A DNA stretch of 64,000 bases from Maribacter algicola (GCF_003933245.1 NZ_QUSX01000001.1:682001-746000); one strand, 5' to 3'; counted from the stretch's first letter, positions 55,066 through 64,000 are shown. Made by a program: numbers and translations. Notes: generated by a model not told the origin, from the letters alone.

Positions 55066-56352
55066 CTAATCTTTTAAAAACTTCGCCCTTAAGTCCTTAA
55101 TCTCATTTTCTTTGATTGGGTTAACAACGCCAAGTGCTTTACTATCGATAATAGACTTTGCACTGAATTCTGCCACTTCCAAGCGGTCAAAAGCTTCCAA
55201 AAGATTTGACCCTGTAACAAGAATGGAATTGTTTTGAAAAAGCCCTATTGGCGTATGCTTGCCCAGAACCTTAACGGCATCACCCCCTCTTTTTAATGGT
55301 TCGCCATAAGGAAGCAGAGGTATGTCTTCCAATAGGACATAGGATTCTGGAATGGTCCTTGTATCCATTTTTGAATGTGTAATGGCAAAGGCCATTGCGT
55401 TGGGTGACTGTGTAGAAATTATACAGTTAATATTCTTATGATTTTTGTAGATTTCCTGGTGCATCGGTGTTGCCCTACTGGCTTCTTTTTGTGCCTCTTT
55501 TGTTTCTTTATCTATAAACACCAAATCTTCAGGAACTATTTCCCTTCTGTTGAAATTTGTAGGATTGATTAAAAAAGCCGTCTTGGTCAACCTGCATGAA
55601 ATAGTACCGAATGAACTGACCATAAGTCCTTGCCTGCATGCCCGCTGTATAATATTTGCCATTTCATGGCGAAGTAACAGTTCTTCTTCCGAAGGATTGT
55701 GTTCTGGAATGGCTCCAAAACCATTCTTTAAAGCTTCAAATGCGCCCAATTGCGTATTACTAAGAGTTTTACTCTCACCTAGCATCTTAGAACGTATCAA
55801 TGTTTTTGCGCAAAACTCCAGGGTCTCAAATCGCATGAAAGCCTCTGAAAGGGTACTTCCTCCGATCACTATACCATGGTTTTCCATGATGACCGAATTG
55901 AAACCTTTTTGAAATTCTTCAGCTATACTCTGGCCCAAAGCTTCACTACCTGGCAAGCGGTAAGGTGCAAAACCTACCGAACCACAAAGTTGCTTTGCTT
56001 GCGGAATGATTGTGGTATCTGGAATTTGTCCTACTATGCTAAAAGCAACACATGCAGGAGGATGCGCATGAATAATTGCCTTAATATCAGGTCTTTTATT
56101 GTATATTGCCGCATGAAATGGAAATTCAGATGAAGGTTTGTGCCTACCTTCATAATCGCCATTAGTATTTACTTTAACGATGTCCTTTCTGGATAGTGAA
56201 CCCTTGTCCACTCCAGCAGGAGTGATCCAAACAACATTATCTTCTCCCTTGATGGATATATTGCCACCTGATGTGGTAGTCAGTCTTGATTTATAGATTT
56301 GCTCCAATGCATTTGCAATTAAAATGCTTGGATGTGTACTGGAAACTTTCAT
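55066..56352 (-). CDS. Tandem class II aldolase/adducin-domain protein
   Basis: 428 aa, about twice the usual 215. The first domain has a full zinc site: His95 and His97 (IHAHPP), His159 (ENHGIV), and catalytic Glu76 (PSSEFPFH). The second (about 228-420) keeps the fold (HEMANIIQRACRQGL, ALGVVNP), but the His pair is replaced by Ser313/Gln315 (ISTQSP) and the third His by Asn (FQNNSIL). So only one half should be catalytic. It may act on fuculose-1-P, ribulose-5-P or related phosphates. Convergent with the GntR gene; the following exported protein begins 19 bp upstream on the same strand. Confidence 0.88.
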   Translation of the reverse strand: MKVSSTHPSILIANALEQIYKSRLTTTSGGNISIKGEDNVVWITPAGVDKGSLSRKDIVKVNTNGDYEGRHKPSSEFPFHAAIYNKRPDIKAIIHAHPPACVAFSIVGQIPDTTIIPQAKQLCGSVGFAPYRLPGSEALGQSIAEEFQKGFNSVIMENHGIVIGGSTLSEAFMRFETLEFCAKTLIRSKMLGESKTLSNTQLGAFEALKNGFGAIPEHNPSEEELLLRHEMANIIQRACRQGLMVSSFGTISCRLTKTAFLINPTNFNRREIVPEDLVFIDKETKEAQKEASRATPMHQEIYKNHKNINCIISTQSPNAMAFAITHSKMDTRTIPESYVLLEDIPLLPYGEPLKRGGDAVKVLGKHTPIGLFQNNSILVTGSNLLEAFDRLEVAEFSAKSIIDSKALGVVNPIKENEIKDLRAKFLKD

Positions 56353-56371
56353 ATGAATTTTCTGCTAAAGT

Positions 56372-58048
56372 TTAAAGGGACTCTAAGTCAACCTTGATAA
56401 ATCTATTTTTACTCATTTCCGGAACAAGCAAAATGCCTCTTTTTGGATCAATGCCCAAATCCGCCATTTGCACAAATCCGGTCAAAACTTCGTTAACTTT
56501 TCCTGTATTTGATATTTTTAAAAGCCTTCCGCCAACCCAATCTGTTGCATAATAAAAACCTTTGTACTTGACCACACCGTCAAAATTGGCAATTGGCAAA
56601 CCTTTCCCTACAGCCAAAATCTCTTTTGTTTTTAAATTTACTGTCTTCAGAGTACCCTTTCGACTCGTTTCAAAAGTAGCCTCATTGGTCATTGGACCCC
56701 ACGTGGCCACAATGAGGTCATTACCATCCACCCACAAGCCATTGGGACATTCCAATTCCTCATTTTGTAGAAAAATTTCCACATTCCCTTTATTGTCTAT
56801 TCTATAGATACTGTTTTCATACGTATCAGACACGTAAATATTTCCGTCAGGGGTGGCTGCGACATCATTGGCAAAACGGGATCCAGGAAGCGGTATTTTT
56901 TTTACAATTTTGCCGTCTTCAATGTGTATTTTTACCAATACCCCTCTGTCGGCAACATACAAATGTCCATCATGTGAAGACATGCCAGTGGGCGCATCCA
57001 AATCTTCTACCCATCTATTTTTTAAAACATTTCCATTTTCATCGAGACGGGTAATCCAACCATAGCCATCTTTTTCAATAGTAACCTTTTCACCACCCAA
57101 GTTTGATATAAACCAGGATTTTGACACCGCGTCCCAATAGGCGTTTTCTGGAGTATCCAAAATCTGGTCCAAATCATTGTTAAATTTGGTATATGTTGCT
57201 TCTACCATATCTTTCCACTTGAACATGGAACGTGACAAATGGTCTTTTGGCTCTTCCTCAATCCCAAAAGTGTGTAGTATAGTCTTACCCTTAAATCCAA
57301 TTTTCTGAAGTACGGAAACAAATTTATCCACCTCAAAATCCCCTTTATCCAGTGGCTGTATGGCATCGGACCAGTCTGCCTTGTCGTTTTCCCGCATGGT
57401 CACATCTGTTCCTGAGATTGAAGCAAACTTTACGTACGGAGCTGTTTTAATGGCCACATCCAACAACCTATTTCCATTTCCCGCACGCATTTCATGGCAC
57501 AAGTGAAGCGTTGTATATAGGTTATTGGAATTCAAGGCTTCAATGTACTTTAAAGATTCCTCGGCAGATTCAATAAAGGTGTTATCATGGGGATAGAGCA
57601 CAATATCCTTTCCAAGGTTTTTAGCCTCAGTGGTCATCTCCTTTAATAGTGTAATCACTTTTTGATCTGTGGCATTTGGCTCAAGTATAATGACCCACAA
57701 TGAAGCGTTTTTAGGCAAGGCATTCAATGTCTTTTTCCATAGCTCCCCTTCACTTTCATAATCTTGGCTAAAGTCAAAAGGAAAATAGACTATTGGGATT
57801 GATAATTTACCCGATGAAAATTCAGGTGAACCTAGATATTCCTGCAGCTTTTGTCTTTGCCCATCATTTTTAACCGCGAAGGTAACACCCTTGTAACCCA
57901 AATCAGCGAACAATTTTGACCGTTCAGGCACTGACATTCCATCCATTTCAAAATCGAATGCATACAACGATTTCTCTATTCCTTGGGCATTGGACAATAT
58001 TACAGACAGGATAGCTAATGCAACAAATATGTTTTTTCCTTTTATCAT
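56372..58048 (-). CDS. Exported TIM barrel fused to SMP-30/gluconolactonase-like propeller
   Basis: 558 aa. Signal peptide MIKGKNIFVALAILSVILSNAQ. Residues about 25-275 are a xylose-isomerase-like barrel (LFADLGYKGVTF, DIVLYPHDNTF, LHLCHEMRAGNG, KTILHTFGIEEE). Residues about 300-558 form a six-bladed propeller with NHL/SMP-30 repeats (PTGMSSHDGHLYVADRG, FANDVAATPDGNIYVSDTYENSIYRI, CPNGLWVDGNDLIVATWG, NFDGVVKYKGFYYATDW). The propeller could be a lactonase and the barrel an isomerase acting in the periplasm. Function of the fusion is inferred, not known. Confidence 0.8.
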   Translation of the reverse strand: MIKGKNIFVALAILSVILSNAQGIEKSLYAFDFEMDGMSVPERSKLFADLGYKGVTFAVKNDGQRQKLQEYLGSPEFSSGKLSIPIVYFPFDFSQDYESEGELWKKTLNALPKNASLWVIILEPNATDQKVITLLKEMTTEAKNLGKDIVLYPHDNTFIESAEESLKYIEALNSNNLYTTLHLCHEMRAGNGNRLLDVAIKTAPYVKFASISGTDVTMRENDKADWSDAIQPLDKGDFEVDKFVSVLQKIGFKGKTILHTFGIEEEPKDHLSRSMFKWKDMVEATYTKFNNDLDQILDTPENAYWDAVSKSWFISNLGGEKVTIEKDGYGWITRLDENGNVLKNRWVEDLDAPTGMSSHDGHLYVADRGVLVKIHIEDGKIVKKIPLPGSRFANDVAATPDGNIYVSDTYENSIYRIDNKGNVEIFLQNEELECPNGLWVDGNDLIVATWGPMTNEATFETSRKGTLKTVNLKTKEILAVGKGLPIANFDGVVKYKGFYYATDWVGGRLLKISNTGKVNEVLTGFVQMADLGIDPKRGILLVPEMSKNRFIKVDLESL

Positions 58049-58072
58049 TTTTATTTAGTTTTTAAAATAATG

Positions 58073-59487
58073 TTAATACCACTTCCTCTCACTACCATTT
58101 TCACCGGAGTTATTTACATGGTTTTTGAGTTCAGTACCCCAATCCGTCAAGGATTTTCTCATAGTCTTGGACATTTCAAGATATTTCTGGATCAATTTTT
58201 TTTCATGTTCTGAAGTAGAAACATCGAACAGATTCTCCATATCTTCGGTTTTTATGAATATATAGTTCCCCAATCTGACAGCCTGTTGGCTCCAAAAACA
58301 CCAATAAATTGCTTCATGTGGATTTTCTTTTCTTTCTCCATTAAATATGATATTAGGTTAACGCCATCAAGCTCATCCACTGTTCCCAATCCTGCAAGGG
58401 CAACACAGGTCGCTGCTACATCAAGGGAATTAACTGGTCTATCATAAATTTGTCCCCCTGGTATGCCCTTGGGCCAGTTAATGATGAAAGTTACTCGGAC
58501 ACCTCCTTCGGATAGCATTCCCTTTTCACCTATCAATGGAGTGATTAAGGAACCATCCCAAGCTCCTCCTTTAAAAGAGACGGGCTTGTCTTCAATGGTT
58601 ATTTTTAATGCAGCACCGTTATCGCTGATAAAAAATATGATTGTATTCTCTTCCACTCCCATTTCTCGAAGGGTTTGTTTCATTTTGCCTACACCATGAT
58701 CAATTGCCGACATCCTGGCCAAGCAGGAACGACGGCGTACCGGCATATCGTCAGGAAATCGGTCCAAATATTTTTTGGTAGCCTTTAACGATACATGAGG
58801 AGCAAAATAGGAGACGTAATAGAAAAATGGTTTGTCACCGTTCTTTTTAATGAATTCAACAGTGGCATCAGTCTGTATATCCAAGCGATAACCTTCTTGT
58901 TTTATCCTTATCGGGTCTATTGCATCGCCTTCTAAAGTATAGGTAGCCCAAAAGTTAGTCCCGCAACCTTGAAACTTTTTGTCAAAACCCCGATTGAAAC
59001 TCATATACGATATTTTCTTTTCAAAAGGAATGTCTTCTGGCAGGTATTTTTTCTTATGATTGAGTTCCAGTAAATTCTCAACAATCCACTCCTTTGATTG
59101 GTGGTTGTGGTCTAAATGCCATTTACCCGTCATCCCTGTTACATAACCTGCTTTCTGCATACGTCCGGCAATCAGGTCTTCACTTAATGGAAGCGGAACA
59201 AGTCCATTATGATCAAGACCGAATCTTTGTTGGAAACGACCTGTCAACAATCCAGCTCCTGAAGGAATACCTTGGGGCGCGGTCACGTAACCTGATGTCA
59301 TCCCTGCTCCGTTTTTGGCAAGCAAATCAAGATTCGGGGTTTTATTGTCACTTACCTGGCCATAAGGGCACACATTGGCGTACCCTTGGTCAACAGTGAA
59401 TTTCAGGATGATATCTGGTCTATCCTGACCAAAAGACAATGAAGTCATCCATAGCACTAATACTAAAATGATATCCTTGGATTTTAT
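58073..59487 (-). pseudogene. Decayed S1-family sulfatase with lost formylglycine cysteine
   Basis: The fold is clear: RPDIILKFT, TPNLDLLAKNGAGMTSGYV, GLLTGRFQQRFG, GKWHLDHNHQSKEW and FISDNGAA. The CxPSR motif reads GIPSG: the Cys codon is GGT (59269-59271) and the Arg codon GGA (59257-59259). The first Asp of the metal pair is Val (FTVDQGY). The expected start codon before KSKDIILVLVLW is ATA at 59485-59487. A frameshift at the A5 run 58294-58298 separates the catalytic domain from its tail, FWSQQAVRLGNYIFIKTEDMEN, which continues to the stop at 58073. Only an N-terminally extended frame from 59598 stays open. Confidence 0.88.
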
Positions 59488-59642
59488 GGGTTTAAAGATT
59501 AAATGATAGTAAATGTATTCTTGTTGAACACATTCATCATCCTGCACTTTCCTGATGTAAAAATTATCAAGCATTATAGGGCAGGATAGTTTACCCAAAA
59601 TCTCAAGGTAGTTTTAGAGTATTGTTGATAACTAAACATACA

Positions 59643-62600
59643 ATGCAAAAATTTCTATTCTTTCTTTTGATTTCTCCTTGGGCCATACTTTCACAAAACT
59701 CAAAAACGCCCTTGTCCTTGAATACCGAAAAAGTCAATGATATTACTGTTGAAATTTTGGAAAGCGCAACGTTCAGCCTTGAAACAACTGGAAAAGACCC
59801 CCATATATATACTAATGCCCTTTCATTTAACGTAAACATATCACACAACAGATTGGCTTTTGAGTACTTCTGCCCAACGGGAGTGGATTTTATCGAATTG
59901 CACTTTTATCCGGAACGTGAAGGACTGAAACCCAAAATTGTGAGGGACGTAGGTTCAACAGAGGGCTGGGTGGAATTTAAAATCGATTTAAGTGCAGAAT
60001 TAAAGGAATGGGGCAAAAAAGGGGATTACCTTCGTTTGGATTTTGGCGCTGCCCCAGCATTGAACATTCAGATTAGAGATTTGGTGCTCAGACCACAGAC
60101 TTTTCGAGAAAAGGAGTTGGAAGCCAAGAAGGAAATCCAAAAGAAACAGGAAGCCCTTCTAGAAAAAAATTTGGCATCCTATTTGGACAGGGAGTATCAA
60201 AACTCCATTTCAAATGTTTTGGTAACCGATGATAACGTGCATATAGAGGGAGAGGTTGCCAATAGTGGAAATTTATTCTTGGCTGAAATCAGCCCTTATG
60301 AACACGCAACGGAATTAGAGAAATTTGAATTCATTGTACCTGTGGAATCCGAAAATGAAAAATTCAAAATTTCCGTTGACCGGACCATACAGCGCCATGG
60401 ATTTAATCAAGACCGAGTACTTTCAAAATGGATGATTGTACAGAAAAAAGGAGAAGATTACCTGCCGGTTTCGCATGCTCGCTACGCGGATTCCATCGTT
60501 CCTAAATATACCTATTCCTTTGTAAAACCTTCCACTAAAAAAGGGCTCGGTGGATATAGCGCCAACAGACAGGCACCTATCTCCGATCTCGACGATTTGG
60601 GAATCACCAGTGCTACGGTGAATATTTGGGTCACCCATTTTTTCCGCTCTGGACCATCTCAAGAAAACCTGCCCTTTGAATATATGGGCAAGACATATTA
60701 TGTTGATAAAAAACAGGTGGAGAATTACGACAAGACCCTGCTTACCACTGCGGAAAGGGACATAGAGGTCTCTGCCATACTTTTAGTGGATAAGGCTTCA
60801 AAAGCAAAAGATCCCGAGATAGGACGTATTCTTCAGCATCCAGACTGCGATCCCGCTGGAATCTACAGTATGCCTAACCTAACCACCCCTGAAGGGGTAC
60901 AGTATTATGCAGCGGTTCTGGATTTCTTAGCGGACAGATATAGTAGACCTGATAAAAAATATGGGAGAATACACCATTACATTATCCACAATGAAGTAGA
61001 TGCAGGCTGGGTGTGGACAAACGCCGGAGAGAAGACCCCTTTGGTGTTCATGGACCTCTACCATAAATCCATGCGCATGTCCCACAATATAGCTCGCAAA
61101 TACAATCCAAATTCAAAAGTATTTATTTCCTTGACCCATTATTGGAACTGGACTTCCAATCCAAAATTCTACCATTCCAAAGAACTTTTGAAACAACTTC
61201 TCCAGTTTTCAAAAAAGGAAGGTGACTTTGAGTGGGCCATTGCCCATCACCCCTATCCCGAATCACTGCGCGAGCCAAAGACTTGGTTGGACAAAAAAGT
61301 CAGTTTTGATTTTGACACTCAACTTATCACCTTTAAAAATACGGAGGTTTTGGATGCCTGGGTAAAACAGCCAGAAGTGCTTTTCAAAGGAAAGACGAAA
61401 CGCCTCGTTTACCTTTCGGAAAATGGTACCAACTCACCTACCTATAGTGATCAAGACTTAAAAGAGCAGGCCGCTGGTATGGCCTATGCCATGAAAAAAA
61501 TAAAATATCTGGACGGTATCGATGGTTTCCAATATCACAATTGGCAAGATAACCGAAAAGAAGGCGGGCTGCGCATTGGATTAAGGCGTTTTCCAGATGA
61601 CAAGGAAGACCCCAGCGGTATAAAACCCGTTTGGAAGGTCTATCAGGCCTTTGGAACGGAACAGGAAGATGAAGTGTACGACCAATACAAACCAATGATC
61701 GGGATAGACAGTTGGGATGAAATCAGCTACAAGGGTAAAATCGAAAAAAAAAAGCTAAAATCCTCATCGAACGTTAGCAATCCAAACTGGACTGCTACCG
61801 ATGCCCTGGGTCGAAAATTGCCCGATTACAAAGAAGTCGGTGCCCCTAAAAAAAATCGGTATGTGGGCATGTTCTATTTTATGACGCACAACAATACCGA
61901 TGCCCCAGGTCCCTTCAACGTAACCGAAATTTTAAAAAAGAACCCAAAAAACCCACAATGGGGCAATGGCAGCCACTACTGGGGAGAACCTGAGATTGGA
62001 TATTACCTAAACCAAGAAGCGTGGGCCATTCGCAAGCATGCGTATCAATTGGTGGATGCAGGTATAGATGTCATCATTATGGACGTGACAAATAACAAAA
62101 CCTATACAGAGACCTATCTTAAAATATGTGAGGTCTTTGCTGCAATGCGAAAAGAAGGGGAGCAAACGCCCTACGTTGCTTTTTTGGGAAGCGAAATTTC
62201 GGTCAATACCCTGTGGAATGAATTCTATTCCAAAGGCTTATACCAAGACCTCTGGTTTTATTGGAAGGGAAAACCGCTCCTATTATATGGACAGCATGAA
62301 ATGCCCGGCAGGAATAAAGTGAATGATATAACTTTTTCAGAAGAAATACGGTCTTTTTTCAATTTAAAACAAAGTTGGGCTTGGACATCTTTGCCCTGGT
62401 ATGATCAAAAAGGTAAGGATGAATGGCCATGGATCGATCATTTTCCACAAGCCATAGCCTGGCACAATGACCCGCAAGAAAAAGAAATGGTACCTGTTGC
62501 CGCTGCACAACATCCTTTATCCAATATTGGTCGTAGCTTTCATCATTTCCATCAGCCAGAAATCAATATGTTTGATGTTACTCCAGATACTGACAAAGGA

Positions 62601-63506
62601 TTGTTCTTTCAAGAACAATGGGATAGAGCCTTGGAGGTTGACCCAGAATTTGTTTTTGTGACCGGATGGAACGAGTGGTCGGCGGGTAGACAACAAATGG
62701 GAAAGAATATAAGCAAGGATCTTCAGAAGTGGAGTTTTTATCCGGGTGCGCATTTAGGTAAAGTGGGAAAAAAGCTGCAGGAAGGCGATGTATACTTTAT
62801 CGATCAATACAATCAGGAATACAGCAGGGATATAGAGCCCATGAATGGCGGACATACCGATAATTATTACTATCAATTGATGGCGAATGTCAGGAGGTAT
62901 AAAGGTATGCCCAAACCTATAACACCAAAAGAAAAAAGAAGCATTTATATAGCTGAAGATTTTAATCAATGGAATGAAGTGGAAATAACTTTTTACGATC
63001 ACACAGGTGATACCGCACACAGGAATAGTCAAAAACAGGGTGCTGCCGGACCCTATATCAATACTAAAGGAAGGAACGATATTGTCGAAACAAAAGTGGC
63101 AAGGGACGAAAGCCAAGTTTATTTCTATGCAAAGACCCTAAATCCCATTACCAAACCAGAAAATCAAAACTGGATGTTGTTATTCATTGATGCTGACCGT
63201 GACAAGGCCACCGGTTGGGAAGGGTATGATCTTTTGATAAATCAAGAGTTGATGACAGATGGAAAAACCACCATCAAAAAGTTCCATCCAAGAAAGGGAT
63301 GGGAAAACAGTGGCGAAACGCCATTTACAGTTAAAGAAAACCAATTAATGTTTTCAATACCAAGAGCCCATTTTCCCAAGGATAACCATTTAAATTTTGA
63401 ATTCCACTGGATAGACAATCCACCAAAACTGGAAAGCATTTACGATTTTTTTACTGCTGGCGACAATGCACCAAACAGAAGGGCGAACTATATCTATTCA
63501 GAATGA
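59643..63506 (+). CDS. Exported DUF5722 - GH99-like two-barrel protein with C-terminal beta-domain
   Basis: 1287 aa from the ATG at 59643 (signal MQKFLFFLLISPWAILSQ); a TTG at 59622 is not needed. Domains: beta-sandwich about 25-150, coiled-coil-like linker about 155-190, DUF5722 barrel about 290-680, GH99-like/WbsX-like barrel about 738-1090, and a CBM9/DOMON-like sheet about 1100-1287. In the DUF5722 part Asn450-Glu451 (HNEVDAGW) and Glu593 (YLSENGTN) sit where clan GH-A enzymes have acid/base and nucleophile. The second barrel has WNEW with Glu1011. It is probably a glycan hydrolase for the sulfated deoxy-sugar polymer implied by its neighbours. Its TGA overlaps the ancestral ATG of the sulfatase pseudogene at 63503. 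Confidence 0.82.
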   Translation: MQKFLFFLLISPWAILSQNSKTPLSLNTEKVNDITVEILESATFSLETTGKDPHIYTNALSFNVNISHNRLAFEYFCPTGVDFIELHFYPEREGLKPKIVRDVGSTEGWVEFKIDLSAELKEWGKKGDYLRLDFGAAPALNIQIRDLVLRPQTFREKELEAKKEIQKKQEALLEKNLASYLDREYQNSISNVLVTDDNVHIEGEVANSGNLFLAEISPYEHATELEKFEFIVPVESENEKFKISVDRTIQRHGFNQDRVLSKWMIVQKKGEDYLPVSHARYADSIVPKYTYSFVKPSTKKGLGGYSANRQAPISDLDDLGITSATVNIWVTHFFRSGPSQENLPFEYMGKTYYVDKKQVENYDKTLLTTAERDIEVSAILLVDKASKAKDPEIGRILQHPDCDPAGIYSMPNLTTPEGVQYYAAVLDFLADRYSRPDKKYGRIHHYIIHNEVDAGWVWTNAGEKTPLVFMDLYHKSMRMSHNIARKYNPNSKVFISLTHYWNWTSNPKFYHSKELLKQLLQFSKKEGDFEWAIAHHPYPESLREPKTWLDKKVSFDFDTQLITFKNTEVLDAWVKQPEVLFKGKTKRLVYLSENGTNSPTYSDQDLKEQAAGMAYAMKKIKYLDGIDGFQYHNWQDNRKEGGLRIGLRRFPDDKEDPSGIKPVWKVYQAFGTEQEDEVYDQYKPMIGIDSWDEISYKGKIEKKKLKSSSNVSNPNWTATDALGRKLPDYKEVGAPKKNRYVGMFYFMTHNNTDAPGPFNVTEILKKNPKNPQWGNGSHYWGEPEIGYYLNQEAWAIRKHAYQLVDAGIDVIIMDVTNNKTYTETYLKICEVFAAMRKEGEQTPYVAFLGSEISVNTLWNEFYSKGLYQDLWFYWKGKPLLLYGQHEMPGRNKVNDITFSEEIRSFFNLKQSWAWTSLPWYDQKGKDEWPWIDHFPQAIAWHNDPQEKEMVPVAAAQHPLSNIGRSFHHFHQPEINMFDVTPDTDKGLFFQEQWDRALEVDPEFVFVTGWNEWSAGRQQMGKNISKDLQKWSFYPGAHLGKVGKKLQEGDVYFIDQYNQEYSRDIEPMNGGHTDNYYYQLMANVRRYKGMPKPITPKEKRSIYIAEDFNQWNEVEITFYDHTGDTAHRNSQKQGAAGPYINTKGRNDIVETKVARDESQVYFYAKTLNPITKPENQNWMLLFIDADRDKATGWEGYDLLINQELMTDGKTTIKKFHPRKGWENSGETPFTVKENQLMFSIPRAHFPKDNHLNFEFHWIDNPPKLESIYDFFTAGDNAPNRRANYIYSE

Positions 63507-64000
63507 GACAAGTCATTTTAAGTAAAAAACAGTTTCTGGCATTAGTGCAGGTATTGTAATTCTAATGGATACAAATCAGAAGTCGAGCAAGAAATAGCAA
63601 TGTCCAATAAACGCCCAAATATCGTATTTATCCTTGCCAATGACTACGGCATTATGGACTCGCAAGCGTATGCGCAAAAATTTACCGGCGTTGAACCATC
63701 CAAAATGTTTTATGAAACAACCAATATTGATCGCTTAATCAATGAGAGCACCGCCTTCTCCCAAGCTTATGCCAATCAATTGTACTCCCCTACCCGGGCA
63801 AGTATCATGACAGGAAAATATGCCGGGAGGTTGGATTGTACTACTGTAATGCCACCGCGGGAAACATATTACAATCAAAATCCAACCACACCAGAAGGCT
63901 CTTATGCCCATGATGTATTGGGGAATAAGGACAATTTTCTAATTGAAGAAGTTAGAAGCGTACCAATTAAAGATATGTTCTACGAATATTTCGTTTAAAA
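63503..64000 (+). pseudogene. Second decayed S1-family sulfatase, runs off the window end
   Basis: The ancestral ATG (63503-63505) overlaps the upstream gene's TGA. Its signal peptide is split over two frames (MRQVILSKKQFLAL, then SAGIVILMDTNQKSSKK from 63544), with a stop before the catalytic part begins in the third frame at 63600 (MSNKRPNIVFILANDYG). There the metal Asp is Asn14, and the CSPTR cysteine is Tyr62 (LYSPTRAS; codon TAC at 63783-63785). The frame ends at TAA 63996-63998 after only 132 codons, far short of about 500. The remaining sequence is conserved (YAGRL, MPPRETYYNQN, TPEGSYAHDVLG), so decay is recent. Confidence 0.87.

Noticed and set aside
58294..58298. Programmed frameshift in the sulfatase
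   Set aside because: The gene also lacks the catalytic Cys, Arg, metal Asp and start codon, so ordinary decay or a homopolymer error explains it better.
59488..59598. Extended N-terminus of the sulfatase from 59598
   Set aside because: Places 37 hydrophilic, non-conserved residues before the signal peptide; it is open only because the original ATG is now ATA.

Overview
The window looks like chromosomal DNA of a marine, algal-polysaccharide-using member of the Bacteroidota, most likely Flavobacteriaceae. This is inferred from moderate-to-low GC, short A-rich leaders without strong Shine-Dalgarno sites, many lipoproteins with short signal peptides, a DinB/second-DnaE pair, a vanadium-haloperoxidase-type PAP2 protein, DUF1080/DUF1501/DUF1553 proteins, and a large L-rhamnose catabolic locus. 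No rRNA, intact tRNA or CRISPR array was seen.

Layout. (1) 1-10.1 kb: a 5'-truncated unknown gene, a trypsin-like protease with zinc ribbon, then eight unknown exported or membrane proteins (five clear lipoproteins) in one direction, several overlapping. (2) 10.2-17.2 kb: a VOC protein and a complete RND efflux operon (adaptor, HAE1 pump, outer-membrane factor) closed by two hairpin terminators. (3) 17.7-22.1 kb: a DinB/DnaE2-like translesion pair on the minus strand. The dnaE 5' end carries a six-copy heptamer repeat that lies inside the reading frame. (4) 22.2-34.4 kb: a DUF1080 lipoprotein, 2-hydroxyacid dehydrogenase, Gfo/Idh/MocA oxidoreductase, a TolB-like propeller, and a minus-strand run of DUF1553/cytochrome c, DUF1501, TIM-barrel isomerase and DUF2231/cytochrome c/LRR proteins, resembling Planctomycetes-type periplasmic sugar or sulfated-glycan modules. 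(5) 34.9-39.5 kb: a dead tyrosine recombinase, a PAP2/vanadium haloperoxidase with an outer-membrane channel, helically phased TTAAG repeats upstream of them, and a C-terminal stump of a fumarylacetoacetate-hydrolase-family gene. (6) 40-64 kb: deoxy-sugar catabolism.

How the 40-64 kb genes fit together. RhaT imports L-rhamnose. RhaI isomerises it, an FGGY kinase phosphorylates it, and a RhaD-SDR fusion splits rhamnulose-1-P and oxidises lactaldehyde. LldD takes L-lactate to pyruvate, and FBPase can send DHAP carbon into gluconeogenesis. A plus-strand block adds a lactonase-type amidohydrolase, an SDR and an FAD-linked hydroxyacid dehydrogenase, probably remains of a non-phosphorylative deoxy-sugar route. 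A GntR/sugar-sensor regulator sits divergently from the operon.

The most striking signal is selective decay of the sulfatase arm inside an otherwise intact locus. The formylglycine-generating enzyme gene (44280-45333) is broken by stops, a frameshift and an internal deletion. Two S1-type sulfatases (58073-59487 and 63503-64000) have each lost the formylglycine cysteine (to Gly and to Tyr) and a metal-binding Asp, and each carries frameshifts. Between them lies an intact, unusual exported protein that fuses a DUF5722 barrel to a GH99-like barrel. All statements come from reading the sequence; no searches were run.
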